NCBI RefSeq assembly: GCF_003992005.1
Contig: NZ_RQVL01000001.1
Coordinates: 124,001 to 188,000, forward strand
DNA length: 64,000 bases
Direction of reading: 5' to 3'
Source: Veillonella sp. VA139
GTDB taxonomy: Bacteria > Bacillota > Negativicutes > Veillonellales > Veillonellaceae
A program made the translations under genes and the position numbers. Shown piece after piece: positions 9,057-19,085 of the stretch. The stretch's first letter is position 1. Every line of letters starts with the position of its first letter. The notes beneath the pieces are model-generated. The model was given only the letters and a program-made list of their open reading frames with translations, searched no databases and was not told the origin of the DNA.

Positions 9057-9875
9057 CTATTTTTTTACGATTTTGTCGATAGCCACTAAATCAGTTAATA
9101 ATTCTTCTAAGGAATCTAAATATAACATATTTGGTCCATCTGAAAGTGCTTCTTCAGGGTTATCATGCACTTCAAAGAATAGTCCATCTACACCACTCGC
9201 AACAGCACCACGCGCCAAGTTAGCCACAAACTCACGTTGACCAGAAGACGCTGTGCCTGCCCCACCTGGTAGTTGTACGGAATGTGTCGCATCAAAGATT
9301 ACTGGATACTCGAAAGAACGCATGATTGGGAAGGATCTCATGTCTACCACTAAGTTGTTATAGCCAAAGCTAAAACCGCGCTCTGTGAGTATCAAGTTTT
9401 GATTACCAGATTCTTCCATTTTTTTCAACACATTACTCATATCTTTCGGAGCCATGAATTGGCCTTTTTTCACATTCACGCATTTTCCAGTCGCTGCTGC
9501 TCCATATACCAAGTCAGTTTGACGGCATAAGAAGGCTGGAATTTGAAGAATATCCAACACTTCTGCAGCTGGTTCAATTTGAGTAATATCGTGGATATCA
9601 CTTACCACTGGTACTTGTAACTCTTCTTTGATGGCTTTCAAAATTTCTAAACCTTCTACGAGGCCAGGACCACGGAAGGAAGAATAGCTGGAGCGATTGG
9701 CTTTATCAAAAGATGCTTTGAATACATAAGGAATGCCAACTTTTTCACAAATTGCTTTGGCACGACGACCAATCTCTAATGTGCGTTCATAGCCCTCTAT
9801 TACGCAAGGGCCTGCTAATAAAAATAAGCCTTTGCCTCCACCAAGTGTGAGGTTGCCTACTTGTACTGTTTTCAT
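9057..9875 (-). CDS. kdsA: 2-dehydro-3-deoxyphosphooctonate aldolase (Kdo-8-P synthase)
   Basis: Condenses arabinose 5-phosphate with phosphoenolpyruvate to Kdo-8-phosphate. The 272-residue length is that of KdsA. Recognisable blocks are [21 protein letters not shown], the conserved [14 protein letters not shown] and [12 protein letters not shown]. It lies 26 bp downstream of kdsB and 27 bp upstream of kdsD in the same operon. Confidence 0.96.
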   Translation of the reverse strand: MKTVQVGNLTLGGGKGLFLLAGPCVIEGYERTLEIGRRAKAICEKVGIPYVFKASFDKANRSSYSSFRGPGLVEGLEILKAIKEELQVPVVSDIHDITQIEPAAEVLDILQIPAFLCRQTDLVYGAAATGKCVNVKKGQFMAPKDMSNVLKKMEESGNQNLILTERGFSFGYNNLVVDMRSFPIMRSFEYPVIFDATHSVQLPGGAGTASSGQREFVANLARGAVASGVDGLFFEVHDNPEEALSDGPNMLYLDSLEELLTDLVAIDKIVKK

Positions 9876-9901
9876 ACTATCTCCTCTCTAAACGAAATCG
9901 T

Positions 9902-10633
9902 TTATACTTCTAATTGGTGAAATATTTCATTCACTCGTTCTAAATCTTCTGGGGTATCTACTCCCACAAAACGTTGATCTGTAGTAATCACTCGAATGGT
10001 ATATCCATTTTCTAAAGCTCGTAACTGTTCTAAGGATTCAGTTAATTCTGCTGGTGTTGGTTCCATCTTAGCATATGTTAATAGGAACTGGCGATTATAT
10101 CCATACATACCTACATGCTTGAGTGGAGGAACCACAAATGCATGTCTAGGGTAAGGAATTAAGGATCGGGAAAAATACATGGCATTCCCTAGTCGATTCA
10201 CGATGACTTTCACAGCACTAGGCTCATTGTATTCTTCTTCTAATAAGGGACAGCCTACGGTTCCCATTTGTAGAGTTGGGTCTTCTTTGAATTGACGTGC
10301 CAATGCATCGATAAGGGACGCATCAATGAGTGGCTCATCACCTTGCACATTAATAATCACATCAATATCTGTTCTTGCAGATGCCACTTCTGCTAAGCGG
10401 TCAGTGCCCGTCAAATGGTCAGCTCTTGTCATTATCACCTGTCCACCAAATTGGGTAACAGCATCATACACTCGTTCATCATCAGTAGCCACGATGACCT
10501 CATGAATTTCCGTAGCTTTCGACACTTGCTCATAGACCCGTTGAATCATTGGTTTGTTACCAATCATCGCTAAGGGTTTACCCGGTAATCGTGTAGATCC
10601 ATAGCGCGCTGGAATAATACAAGCTATACGCAT
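9902..10633 (-). CDS. kdsB: CMP-Kdo synthetase
   Basis: Activates Kdo with CTP to CMP-Kdo, the donor for WaaA. The 243-residue product starts with the nucleotide-binding signature IPARYGSTRLPGKPL and contains VQGDEPLI, both diagnostic for KdsB. The gene starts one base after the lpxK stop, so the two are tightly coupled. Confidence 0.96.
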   Translation of the reverse strand: MRIACIIPARYGSTRLPGKPLAMIGNKPMIQRVYEQVSKATEIHEVIVATDDERVYDAVTQFGGQVIMTRADHLTGTDRLAEVASARTDIDVIINVQGDEPLIDASLIDALARQFKEDPTLQMGTVGCPLLEEEYNEPSAVKVIVNRLGNAMYFSRSLIPYPRHAFVVPPLKHVGMYGYNRQFLLTYAKMEPTPAELTESLEQLRALENGYTIRVITTDQRFVGVDTPEDLERVNEIFHQLEV

Positions 10634-10634
10634 A

Positions 10635-11762
10635 TTATTTCCCCTTTGCTATTTGCAACACATAGGATTTAAAATCGTCTTCACCTTTGGTAAATTCGAT
10701 ACCAATCACTAATACATAGACAGGAATCTTCAAATCTTTAATCGCACGTACTTGAGATAATTTCACTGCATCTTTTTCCGTTGTAATAATACCTTGAATC
10801 CCTGTTTTAAAACAATATTGCCATAGTTTCACAACATCTTCTTCACTATAATCATGATGGTCACCAAAACTCATCATATCCTGTACCGTGAATCCGTAAC
10901 TTTTTAAATTAGAAATGAAAGAGCTAGGTTGTCCGATACCACTAATCGCTAATAAAGGAGTCCCATCATAGTCACTAATATCATGAATCGGGCCATTATG
11001 GCTCCATTCTTCCAAGGTTTGAAAACCCAGTGTTTGATGAATGGTTTCTGCTACAGGAACAAAAGGTGCTAAAGACTGAATCTCTTCACGGAGTGCTTCT
11101 AATTGTTCCAGATCTACTTGATTCGTTTTCGTTAACACAATATAGGTAGCTCGCTTTAAATTTGTCAAAGGTTCTCGTAGCAACCCTCTTGGCAACACCG
11201 CACCATAGCCAAATGGATGGCTGGCATCAATCAATACAATATCTGCATCACGGCCCAAAGCTCGATGTTGAAAGCCATCATCTAAAACAAGCACATCGGA
11301 TTGCATATCGTCTACGGCAATCTTAGCTGACTCTACTCGTTTAGAGCCAATAATAACATTTACATTCGGTAATGTTTTAGCTAATAACCAAGCTTCATCA
11401 CCGCTGATAAAAGAAGACACATCTACCGACCCTTGTCTAGATACGACGATGGATTTTTTATTATTGTCCGCTTTGTATCCACGACTCAAGACACTCACTG
11501 TATGTTGGTCTGCATCCAATACCTCACACACGTAGCGCACCATCGGCGTTTTACCTGTACCACCAACTGTAATATTGCCTATACTAATGACTGGCACTGG
11601 CATGTGTAACACTCTATGTGGATGATTATACCGTTCATTACGATATTCCACGACTCTTTCATAGACCTTACTAGCCTTTTCTAAACCACCACGAAGAGCA
11701 TCCCCCAAAGAGCCTTGCATCTGTCCGCTGATGATATGTTTAAAGAGTTGTTCTCCTTTCAT
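10635..11762 (-). CDS. lpxK: Tetraacyldisaccharide 4'-kinase
   Basis: Phosphorylates the 4' position of the lipid A disaccharide at the inner membrane. The 375-residue protein carries the P-loop ISIGNITVGGTGKTPM near residue 61 and the LVLDDGFQHR block typical of LpxK. The ATG is preceded by GGAGGAGG. In gene order it follows waaA after 61 bp. The N-terminal 50 residues form the usual amphipathic membrane-associating region. Confidence 0.93.
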   Translation of the reverse strand: MKGEQLFKHIISGQMQGSLGDALRGGLEKASKVYERVVEYRNERYNHPHRVLHMPVPVISIGNITVGGTGKTPMVRYVCEVLDADQHTVSVLSRGYKADNNKKSIVVSRQGSVDVSSFISGDEAWLLAKTLPNVNVIIGSKRVESAKIAVDDMQSDVLVLDDGFQHRALGRDADIVLIDASHPFGYGAVLPRGLLREPLTNLKRATYIVLTKTNQVDLEQLEALREEIQSLAPFVPVAETIHQTLGFQTLEEWSHNGPIHDISDYDGTPLLAISGIGQPSSFISNLKSYGFTVQDMMSFGDHHDYSEEDVVKLWQYCFKTGIQGIITTEKDAVKLSQVRAIKDLKIPVYVLVIGIEFTKGEDDFKSYVLQIAKGK

Positions 11763-11823
11763 GAGTAAACCTCCTCCGCATCCCTCTAGTATAGCCTAGG
11801 CTATTAAAACATAAATGAACCGA

Positions 11824-13128
11824 TTATGGAACAATGTGAAAGCGTTCAAAGAGACATCGTAATTCTTCCGTATTGCGCTGTGTAGCACCACGATTTTCAC
11901 TAACCACTTCCAAACAATGACGACTCATTTCTTCTCGCATAACTTCATTCGCACACAAAGTTTGCAATATTTCTAATAACTCCCTTTCATCATGTACCAT
12001 TGTACAAGCTCCTCGGGAACTCAATAAACTATAGATTTCTTTAAAGTTAAACATATGCGGTCCCACAATAATCGGCTTGCCATGAGCAGCTGGTTCCAAG
12101 ATATTATGTCCTCCCGTTTTGACCAAGGATCCTCCAACAAAGATAATATCCCCTAAACTATACAGACGACCTAACTCACCAATAGTATCTAAAATCACCA
12201 CTGGAATTTTTTCGTGTACAGGTTCTGTCATCGTGCTACGGCAAATCGCTTTCAGCCCATATTTTTGAGACAATGCTTTTACATCATCGCCCCGCATAAT
12301 TTCTCTAGGTGCTATGAGCAATCGTGCATTAGGATAGGCTTCTAAAATTTCTTTGAAAGCTCGAAATAGTTTATCTTCTTCCCCTTTGTGCGTGCTGCCT
12401 GCCACAATAATGGGGTGATTATGACCAAAGCCAAACTCATGTTGTAGTTGTTCTTTTTCTTCATCTGTAACCGTTGCGTAAGTTTGATCGTACTTAGTAT
12501 TTCCTGTGACAGTCACTTCTTTCACATTCGCTCCTAGTACAGAAATATATTCTGCATCTAATTTCGATTGCATACAGAATCGATCGATAGATCCTAACAT
12601 ATCATGCATGAACGATTTAATATGCATATATCGTGACATAGATCGATCACTAATACGACCATTGACCATCATGACTGGAATTTTTTCATCTTTCGCTATA
12701 CGAAGGAAATTTGGCCAAATTTCTGTTTCTACCAGCAAAATAGCGATAGGTTTGATAATATTCAAAATTCGTCGTGTCAAAAAAGGTAAATCCAAAGGAA
12801 AGAAAATAATTCCTTCTGCTTCTGGTATGATACGTCGCGCCATAGCGTGACCCGTAGCAGTAACTACAGATACAACTACCACTGCCTCGGGAAAACTGCG
12901 CTTAATATCTTTCACCAAAGGGCTCGTCGCTACAATTTCTCCTACAGACGCTGCATGAAGCCATATGGCACGCTTGCCTTCTATTTTTTTCATCAATGTG
13001 CTCGGCATAAATCCCGCACTTTGTTTTATACGCTCATAGAATCCCTCTTCAAAGGCTAACCGGTAGAGAATAACCGGTATCAAGCCAATCCAATAGATAA
13101 TGAGAAGTATATTATATATCCAGTACAT
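11824..13128 (-). CDS. waaA: 3-deoxy-D-manno-octulosonic acid transferase
   Basis: Membrane-anchored GT-B glycosyltransferase that moves Kdo from CMP-Kdo to lipid IVA. The 434-residue protein has an N-terminal membrane segment (about 3-24), the acceptor-side motif IWLHAASVGEI with the catalytic glutamate, and the donor-binding block FVGGSLVKTGGHNILEPAAH. It is placed between msbA and lpxK. Whether it adds one, two or more Kdo residues cannot be predicted. Confidence 0.94.
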   Translation of the reverse strand: MYWIYNILLIIYWIGLIPVILYRLAFEEGFYERIKQSAGFMPSTLMKKIEGKRAIWLHAASVGEIVATSPLVKDIKRSFPEAVVVVSVVTATGHAMARRIIPEAEGIIFFPLDLPFLTRRILNIIKPIAILLVETEIWPNFLRIAKDEKIPVMMVNGRISDRSMSRYMHIKSFMHDMLGSIDRFCMQSKLDAEYISVLGANVKEVTVTGNTKYDQTYATVTDEEKEQLQHEFGFGHNHPIIVAGSTHKGEEDKLFRAFKEILEAYPNARLLIAPREIMRGDDVKALSQKYGLKAICRSTMTEPVHEKIPVVILDTIGELGRLYSLGDIIFVGGSLVKTGGHNILEPAAHGKPIIVGPHMFNFKEIYSLLSSRGACTMVHDERELLEILQTLCANEVMREEMSRHCLEVVSENRGATQRNTEELRCLFERFHIVP

Positions 13129-13131
13129 AGT

Positions 13132-14859
13132 TTATCCTTTTCCGGTAAATTGAACAGAATATAAATGACTGTACAAGCCATTCAACGCTAATAATTCATC
13201 ATGTGTGCCTTCTTCTACAACACAGCCTTGTTGCAAGACCACAATATAATCGGCATGTTTAATAGTACTCAATCTATGAGCAATCACTAAAGCCGTTCTA
13301 TTTTTCATTAATCGTTCTAATGCTTCTTGTACAATTTTTTCACTTTCAGTATCTAAGGCTGATGTAGCTTCATCAAGGATTAAAATACTAGGATTTTTCA
13401 AGATAGCTCGTGCAATGGCGATGCGTTGACGCTGACCACCAGACAAGGAATTACCACGTTCTCCTACTATCGTATCAAACCCATTTGGTAATTTTTCAAT
13501 AAACTCATAGGCATTCGCTGCTTTAGCGGCATCAATAATTTCTTGCTCCGAAGCATCTAATCGTCCATACAAAATATTTTCACGTACAGATGCATTGAAT
13601 AGCATTGTATCCTGTGGCACAAGACCAATATTCTCTCGTAAAGACGTAAATGTTACATCACGCACATCTACACCATCAATGCGAATAGCCCCACCTGTCA
13701 CATCATAGAAACGTGGCAACAGATTGGCTATCGTTGACTTACCCGCTCCAGAAGGACCTACAATCGCCACTGTTTGCCCTTGTTTTACCGTTAAATTCAC
13801 TCCTTTTAAGGCCAAATTATCCTCATCATAAGCAAATTGTACATTATCGAATTGCACATCTCCTTGTACGTTCGTTAATGTTTTTGCCGTCAGTGATTCT
13901 TTCACATACGGTTCTGTTTCTAAAATATCAATGACACGATCTCCTGCTGCCATCGCTTTTTGTAAATTACCATAAACTTGAGTCAGACGTTTTACAGGAT
14001 TTGATAGATTGATGGCGTAAATCAAAAATGCAATCAAGGATCCAGCTGTAATATAACCTTGTACTACAGAATATCCTCCATACCATAAAATAATCACTAC
14101 GGCAATGGCCGCTGCAAATTCCACCATAGGTCCCATCACAGCTGTTAGTTTTGTAGCCTTCATTGCCGCATCAAAGTTATTTTGGTTCTCTTGTTCAAAG
14201 CGCTTAAATTCATATGTCTCACGTGCAAAAGAACGAATGATGCGCACACTGGAGATAACTTCTTGTAAAAAGGCCGTAATATCTGCTGTTCTACCTTGTA
14301 CTTCATGTCCTGCAGAACGTAATTTTTTACCAAAAATATTCGTAAGTCCTAACACAACTGGAACAATAATTAGAGTTAATAAAGATAATTTCCAATCCAA
14401 GTAAAACATGAATATTAAAGAGCCTAATAATGTAACACCTTCTGTCATAAAGGAAATTAGGTTATCTACAATTGCTTGTTGTAAGGCCCCTACATCACTC
14501 GTTACATTACTCATGATAACCCCTGTTTTACGACGGTCAAAATAAGCTTGATCTAACTTTTGTAAATGCTTAAACAAGGTTTCTCGGATATCAATGACCA
14601 CACGCTGACCCACATAAGCCATTGTGTAATTTTGTCCGTATGTTGCAAATCCACGAATTAAAAAAATTATCAAAATAGCTATAACAATAAGTGTTAATAA
14701 TCCTAAATCTTTATCTTGCAATACACCATCCACTACATTTCGGATTAGCCATGGTACTACTAAATAACCCATGGCAGCGGCAATCATACAAAACATCCCC
14801 AAGATGAGTCGCTTCCTATATGGCATGACAAACGCCAATAGTTGTTTATAACGATTCAT
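13132..14859 (-). CDS. msbA: Lipid A export ABC transporter, ATP-binding/permease (MsbA type)
   Basis: Half-size ABC exporter of 575 residues, expected as a homodimer flipping lipid A-core across the inner membrane. An N-terminal six-helix domain (about 15-315) precedes an ATPase with Walker A GPSGAGKST, signature LSGGQRQRIAIARA and Walker B ILILDEATSALD. Exporters of this class are alike, so the substrate call rests mainly on its position between lpxB and waaA. Its start immediately follows the lpxB stop. Confidence 0.9.
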   Translation of the reverse strand: MNRYKQLLAFVMPYRKRLILGMFCMIAAAMGYLVVPWLIRNVVDGVLQDKDLGLLTLIVIAILIIFLIRGFATYGQNYTMAYVGQRVVIDIRETLFKHLQKLDQAYFDRRKTGVIMSNVTSDVGALQQAIVDNLISFMTEGVTLLGSLIFMFYLDWKLSLLTLIIVPVVLGLTNIFGKKLRSAGHEVQGRTADITAFLQEVISSVRIIRSFARETYEFKRFEQENQNNFDAAMKATKLTAVMGPMVEFAAAIAVVIILWYGGYSVVQGYITAGSLIAFLIYAINLSNPVKRLTQVYGNLQKAMAAGDRVIDILETEPYVKESLTAKTLTNVQGDVQFDNVQFAYDEDNLALKGVNLTVKQGQTVAIVGPSGAGKSTIANLLPRFYDVTGGAIRIDGVDVRDVTFTSLRENIGLVPQDTMLFNASVRENILYGRLDASEQEIIDAAKAANAYEFIEKLPNGFDTIVGERGNSLSGGQRQRIAIARAILKNPSILILDEATSALDTESEKIVQEALERLMKNRTALVIAHRLSTIKHADYIVVLQQGCVVEEGTHDELLALNGLYSHLYSVQFTGKG

Positions 14860-15996
14860 TTATGCCTCCTTCATTGCTACTGATGCAATGACATCAGCTA
14901 CACGCTGCACCGCTCCTGGTGCCCCTAATTCTACTTTCACTTGTGCTAAATCAGCTTTCATCTGCGTATATACCGCACCATCATCTAAGATATTAGCTAG
15001 TTCTCGTTCTACATTTTCTGGCGTTACATCCCCCTGTAATAACTCAGGAATAATACGTCGTTTTGCCATAATATTAGGCAGGCCAATATGGTCAATTTTC
15101 ACCAACAACTTACCAATTCCATACGTAATAGATGCTACCTTATAAATTAACACCGTAGGTACATTCATTAATGCCGTTTCCAAGGTCGCTGTTCCAGAGG
15201 CAGCAATACATGCGGTACAAATCTGCATTAAATCATAGTTATAACCTTCTGTAATAGTTACTGGCACAGAATAGCTTTGTAAAATTCGATCAATATCTTC
15301 TCTTGGTATGGTATGAGCTCTCGGCAAGAAAAATTTTAAATCTTGGTGATTCTCATATAACCGTTCAGCCGCTGCTAACATGGTTGGTAGCAAGCCTTCT
15401 ACTTCTTGTTTACGGCTACCTGGCATCAACAGAATATTACGATTTGTTGCCTCTGCACCAAAATGAGTAAGAGCTGCTTCCATAGACATGGTAGGATGTA
15501 CAATATCTATTAAAGGATTTCCTACAAATTCCACATCTACACCAAATTCACGGTATGCCTCTGCTTCAAAAGGGAAAATAGAAGCTACTTTTGTCACCGT
15601 TTTAGCAATATCCTTTCCTCTTCCTTTATTCCAAGCCCAGATAGTAGGGGCAATGTAGTACACCACTGGTATATGCAATTCTTTTGCCACCTTAGCTAAC
15701 TTCATGTTAAATCCTGGATAGTCGATACACACCAACACATCTGGCTTTTCTCGTAACATAGCTTCTTTTAAGAAACTGCGAAGTTTAAAAAAGGTAGGTA
15801 AATGTTTTACTATTTCAACAATACCGATGAATCCGAGTTGTTGAATATCATAGATAATATCCACACCAGCTTCTTTCATCAAGTCTCCGCCCATACCAAA
15901 TAGCTGTGCTTCTGGATATTTATCCAATAAAGCTTTCGCCACACTAGCACCATGCGTATCTCCTGATGCTTCACCAGCAGAAAACATAATCTTCAT
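14860..15996 (-). CDS. lpxB: Lipid-A-disaccharide synthase
   Basis: GT-B glycosyltransferase joining UDP-diacylglucosamine and lipid X at the inner membrane. The 378-residue protein has the N-terminal signature MFSAGEASGDTHGASVAKAL, the block YYIAPTIWAWNKGRGKDIAK and LLMPGSRKQEVEGLLP, all diagnostic for LpxB. It starts two bases after the lpxI stop, which matches the supply of lipid X by LpxI. Confidence 0.96.
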   Translation of the reverse strand: MKIMFSAGEASGDTHGASVAKALLDKYPEAQLFGMGGDLMKEAGVDIIYDIQQLGFIGIVEIVKHLPTFFKLRSFLKEAMLREKPDVLVCIDYPGFNMKLAKVAKELHIPVVYYIAPTIWAWNKGRGKDIAKTVTKVASIFPFEAEAYREFGVDVEFVGNPLIDIVHPTMSMEAALTHFGAEATNRNILLMPGSRKQEVEGLLPTMLAAAERLYENHQDLKFFLPRAHTIPREDIDRILQSYSVPVTITEGYNYDLMQICTACIAASGTATLETALMNVPTVLIYKVASITYGIGKLLVKIDHIGLPNIMAKRRIIPELLQGDVTPENVERELANILDDGAVYTQMKADLAQVKVELGAPGAVQRVADVIASVAMKEA

Positions 15997-15998
15997 CT

Positions 15999-16823
15999 TT
16001 ACTCCTCATCCAGTCCTTCTACGGCACAGATTACGATACCTAATTCATTTGCTTTTCGCAACACTGCTTCTTGTTCCACAAAAATCGTCCGCTTTGCTTC
16101 CATAGCTAAGACCTTGCAGTTACTGCTAATCATAGATTCTAATGTCTTCATACCTACCGCTGGGACATCAAACCGTACATCCTGGTTAGGTTTTGCCGTT
16201 TTTACTACCACAGCTCCTTCACGACCCAAGGCACCGCCTCGTTTGATACACTCATCAGTTCCTTCAATGGCTTCAATGGCCATCGCCGCTTGTTCTTTTA
16301 CCACTACGGTTTGACCAATATCAAGAGCCCCCATTTGTTTGGCTAAAGCAAAGCCAAACTCAATATCTAGTTGCTCCGCCTCTGTTGGTTGACGATTCGT
16401 CATCACCCCTACCGGCGGCATAAGAGATCTCATGTATTTGGTTTGATCCGCTACCGCTAGACCTTCTTTTTCTAATTCTTCTACGATGGCCAACATAATG
16501 GTATCATCTTTACGATTGCGCAAACGATTCAATAATTTGATGGTACGCATATCTGGTATGGTTGTTATTTTTTTATAGAGATGTTCCTTTGTTACCTTAC
16601 CTAACATCGTCACATCTGTGACGCCCTCTTTGAGGAATGTTTTAATCACTGTATCTGATTTAAAGACGCTGATTTGGTAGTATGCATCGGCCTCTGCTTG
16701 TAATTCTGGAGCACCATCTGTCACAACAGATATAACCACAACTTCATAGCCTTCATGTTGGGCCGCTCGCATAAATTCAACTGGCAGATTACCAATTCCT
16801 GCAATCAATCCTACTTTTGCCAT
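15999..16823 (-). CDS. lpxI: UDP-2,3-diacylglucosamine pyrophosphatase, LpxI type (DUF1009)
   Basis: Hydrolyses UDP-2,3-diacylglucosamine to lipid X. The 274-residue protein begins MAKVGLIAGIGNLPVEFMRA and contains the C-terminal block VKTAKPNQDVRFDVPAVGM, both characteristic of LpxI rather than of the metallophosphoesterase LpxH. I chose ATG 16821-16823, which follows GGGAGGCG, over a longer frame four codons upstream. It heads the second LPS unit, with its own promoter candidate at about 16866-16894. Confidence 0.92.
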   Translation of the reverse strand: MAKVGLIAGIGNLPVEFMRAAQHEGYEVVVISVVTDGAPELQAEADAYYQISVFKSDTVIKTFLKEGVTDVTMLGKVTKEHLYKKITTIPDMRTIKLLNRLRNRKDDTIMLAIVEELEKEGLAVADQTKYMRSLMPPVGVMTNRQPTEAEQLDIEFGFALAKQMGALDIGQTVVVKEQAAMAIEAIEGTDECIKRGGALGREGAVVVKTAKPNQDVRFDVPAVGMKTLESMISSNCKVLAMEAKRTIFVEQEAVLRKANELGIVICAVEGLDEE

Positions 16824-16865
16824 AACGCCTCCCACTAAGTTTTAATTATAAAAATTCTAATTTAT

Positions 16866-16894
16866 ATTATATCACATAAAGGGCACAAATGGCA
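16866..16894 (-). promoter_or_regulatory. Candidate promoter of the lpxI-lptG unit
   Basis: A consensus -10 TATAAT (rc at 16866-16871) lies 42 bp upstream of lpxI; the -35 at the expected distance is poor (TGCCAT). The lpxA-side hairpin lies just upstream of it, supporting a new transcription unit. Confidence 0.45.
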
Positions 16895-16920
16895 TGAAAC
16901 TTCGCAACAAAAAATACATG

Positions 16921-16944
16921 ACAAAAGCATATAATGTATGCTTT
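16921..16944 (-). terminator. Probable terminator after lpxA
   Basis: Minus-strand hairpin AAAGCATA/TATGCTTT (arms 16937-16944 and 16924-16931) whose 3' arm runs into TTTTG. It lies 23 bp beyond the lpxA stop. The stem is AT-rich, so termination may be partial. Confidence 0.5.
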
Positions 16945-16966
16945 CACCATGTATTCTAATGCCATA

Positions 16967-17779
16967 TTAATCTCTGCGTACGCGCATGATACCACGATCT
17001 GCATTGCGCAAGAAGCGTAGCATATGTTCAATCTCCACAGAGGATGTTAGGTTCAATTCCATTTCTTCAATGGCTTTCGATAAACTAAACCCACTGCGAT
17101 AAATAATACGAAATGCTTTCTTCAATTCACGGCGCACTTCTTCAGATACACCAGCACGAGCTAGCCCTACAGAGTTTAGTCCAATCACATGCGCAGGTTG
17201 TCCATCCGCAATGACATACGGTGGGATATCTTGTACAACTTTCGCCATACCACCAACCATAGCATTACGACCAATTTTTACAAATTGATGGACCCCTGCT
17301 ATGCCTCCAATGACAACGCGATCTTCTACGATTACATGACCTGCAAGACCTGCGCAGTTACTCATAATCACATTATTGCCAACGATACAGTTGTGAGCCA
17401 CATGGGTACATGCTTGGAACAAACAATTATTTCCGATGCGGGTTTCTTCCCCTTCACCAGTAGCACGGCTGATGGTTACAAATTCGCGAACCACCGTATT
17501 ATCGCCAATAACGCAATAACTTTTTTCACCTTTAAATTTTAAATCTTGCGGTTCTAAACCGATGGCACAACCTGGGAATAATTCATTATTTTTACCGATT
17601 GTCGTCCATCCACCAATGACTACATTGGCTCCGATTTTAGTCCCATCTCCAATTTCAACATGTTCTCCAATGACTGCACCAGGACCAATAATAACATTCT
17701 GACCAATCTTTGCATCTGGATGTATGACTGCAGTACTATGAATTTCAGATGTTGCATTTTCCATGCCAACTACGATCAT
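16967..17779 (-). CDS. lpxA: UDP-N-acetylglucosamine O-acyltransferase
   Basis: First enzyme of lipid A synthesis, moving a hydroxyacyl chain from ACP to UDP-GlcNAc in the cytoplasm. The 270-residue protein is a left-handed beta helix of hexapeptide repeats (for example IGPGAVIGEHVEIG) with the catalytic histidine block THVAHNC and an alpha-helical C-terminus. The ATG at 17777-17779 has GGAG eight bases upstream; a GTG three codons earlier overlaps that spacing. It follows fabZ after 26 bp. Confidence 0.95.
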   Translation of the reverse strand: MIVVGMENATSEIHSTAVIHPDAKIGQNVIIGPGAVIGEHVEIGDGTKIGANVVIGGWTTIGKNNELFPGCAIGLEPQDLKFKGEKSYCVIGDNTVVREFVTISRATGEGEETRIGNNCLFQACTHVAHNCIVGNNVIMSNCAGLAGHVIVEDRVVIGGIAGVHQFVKIGRNAMVGGMAKVVQDIPPYVIADGQPAHVIGLNSVGLARAGVSEEVRRELKKAFRIIYRSGFSLSKAIEEMELNLTSSVEIEHMLRFLRNADRGIMRVRRD

Positions 17780-17805
17780 CTGTGTCACTCCTTACATTTT
17801 GATAA

Positions 17806-18240
17806 TTATTCTGGTTTTACTAAGGCGAACATGTACTCACCACTTGCCACCAATTTATCTCCTACATAGGCACGACCTTCTACTTTACCCATACGGCCTT
17901 TAATTTTCACCACATCAGCCTCCATGCGAACTTGGTCACCTGGTTTCACTGGGTGACGGAATCGCACTTTATCAATACCTGTAAACATTGGTGTTAGACC
18001 ACGATTTTCTTCTGGGTACAAAAGAGCGATACCACCCACTTGTGCAATCGCTTCTGTAATCAACACTCCCGGCATCACAGGGTTACCTGGGAAGTGTCCC
18101 ATAAAATGTGGCTCATTGAAAGTACAATTTTTTATACCAACAGCCCGTTTCATTGGTTCCATTTCAACAATGCGATCTACTAATAAAAACGGATAACGGT
18201 GTGGTAGAATCTCCATAATTTCTTCAACTGTGAGAATCAT
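17806..18240 (-). CDS. fabZ: (3R)-hydroxyacyl-ACP dehydratase
   Basis: Hot-dog fold dehydratase of 144 residues acting on 3-hydroxyacyl-ACP, the same substrate pool that LpxA and LpxD use. The active-site blocks are LPHRYPFLLVDRI and the helix GHFPGNPVMPGVLITEAIAQ with catalytic His and Glu. It is embedded between lpxC and lpxA, one base after the lpxC stop, the classic arrangement that balances fatty acid and lipid A synthesis. Confidence 0.96.
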   Translation of the reverse strand: MILTVEEIMEILPHRYPFLLVDRIVEMEPMKRAVGIKNCTFNEPHFMGHFPGNPVMPGVLITEAIAQVGGIALLYPEENRGLTPMFTGIDKVRFRHPVKPGDQVRMEADVVKIKGRMGKVEGRAYVGDKLVASGEYMFALVKPE

Positions 18241-18241
18241 G

Positions 18242-19072
18242 TTATACCTCCTCTTGCATTTCTTTTACAATTTCTCGACTTAATCTAGAGTTTAAATTGT
18301 GGCTTGATTTTACAGCAATAATATGGCCTTTTAGATGACCCACCAAAAATAAATCCCCTAAGATATCTAAAATTTTATGACGCACTAATTCATCTGGAAA
18401 ATTAAGTTCCGATAAACATGTTGTTTCATCATAAACAATAACATTCTCGATAGAACCACCTTGCGCCAAACCCATAGCTTGCAATTGCTCGATTTCTTTC
18501 GTGAAACCAATGGTTCTAGCTGGTGCAATTTCTGTGGCAAACACATCAGGATTAATTTCATAATCCGCATGTTGCGTACCTAACATGGGATGACTATTGA
18601 TACTTGTAAAAGTCACTCGGAATCCATCATAAGGACGAATGATGATAAACTTATCTTCTTCATAGATGCCATGAGATTGTTTCACAGTATACACACGGCG
18701 CTCTACCTCTTGTTCTACAATGCCTGCCTCTTTGATAAGCTGTACAAATGTGGCTGAGCCACCATCTGCTATCGGAGGTTCTGGTGAGTTCAACTCGATG
18801 ATACAGTTATCAATTGCCATACCATAGAAAGCTGCTAAAATATGTTCTACCGTAAATACTTTTGCATCTCCATCTTCTAAAGTGGTAGCGCGCATTGTGT
18901 TCGTAACATTACGAATATCTGCTTTTACAGAAGGAGTACCTGGTAAATCTGTGCGGACAAAGGTAATCCCTGTATTTGGATCACTAGGTAAGATACGCAT
19001 TTTCACAGGTAAACCACTGTGCAATCCATCTCCTTCATAGCTAATGGCTTTACTAATTGTTTGTTGTTTCAT
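18242..19072 (-). CDS. lpxC: UDP-3-O-acyl-N-acetylglucosamine deacetylase
   Basis: Zinc deacetylase performing the committed step of lipid A synthesis. The 276-residue protein shows the zinc ligands in TVEHILAA and in HKILDILGD (His and Asp), plus the glutamate-containing helix region around LEDGDAKVFTVEHI. It is a single-domain LpxC, not the LpxC-FabZ fusion found in Bacteroidota, because fabZ is a separate downstream gene here. Confidence 0.95.
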   Translation of the reverse strand: MKQQTISKAISYEGDGLHSGLPVKMRILPSDPNTGITFVRTDLPGTPSVKADIRNVTNTMRATTLEDGDAKVFTVEHILAAFYGMAIDNCIIELNSPEPPIADGGSATFVQLIKEAGIVEQEVERRVYTVKQSHGIYEEDKFIIIRPYDGFRVTFTSINSHPMLGTQHADYEINPDVFATEIAPARTIGFTKEIEQLQAMGLAQGGSIENVIVYDETTCLSELNFPDELVRHKILDILGDLFLVGHLKGHIIAVKSSHNLNSRLSREIVKEMQEEV

Positions 19073-19085
19073 AAGGACCTCCTTT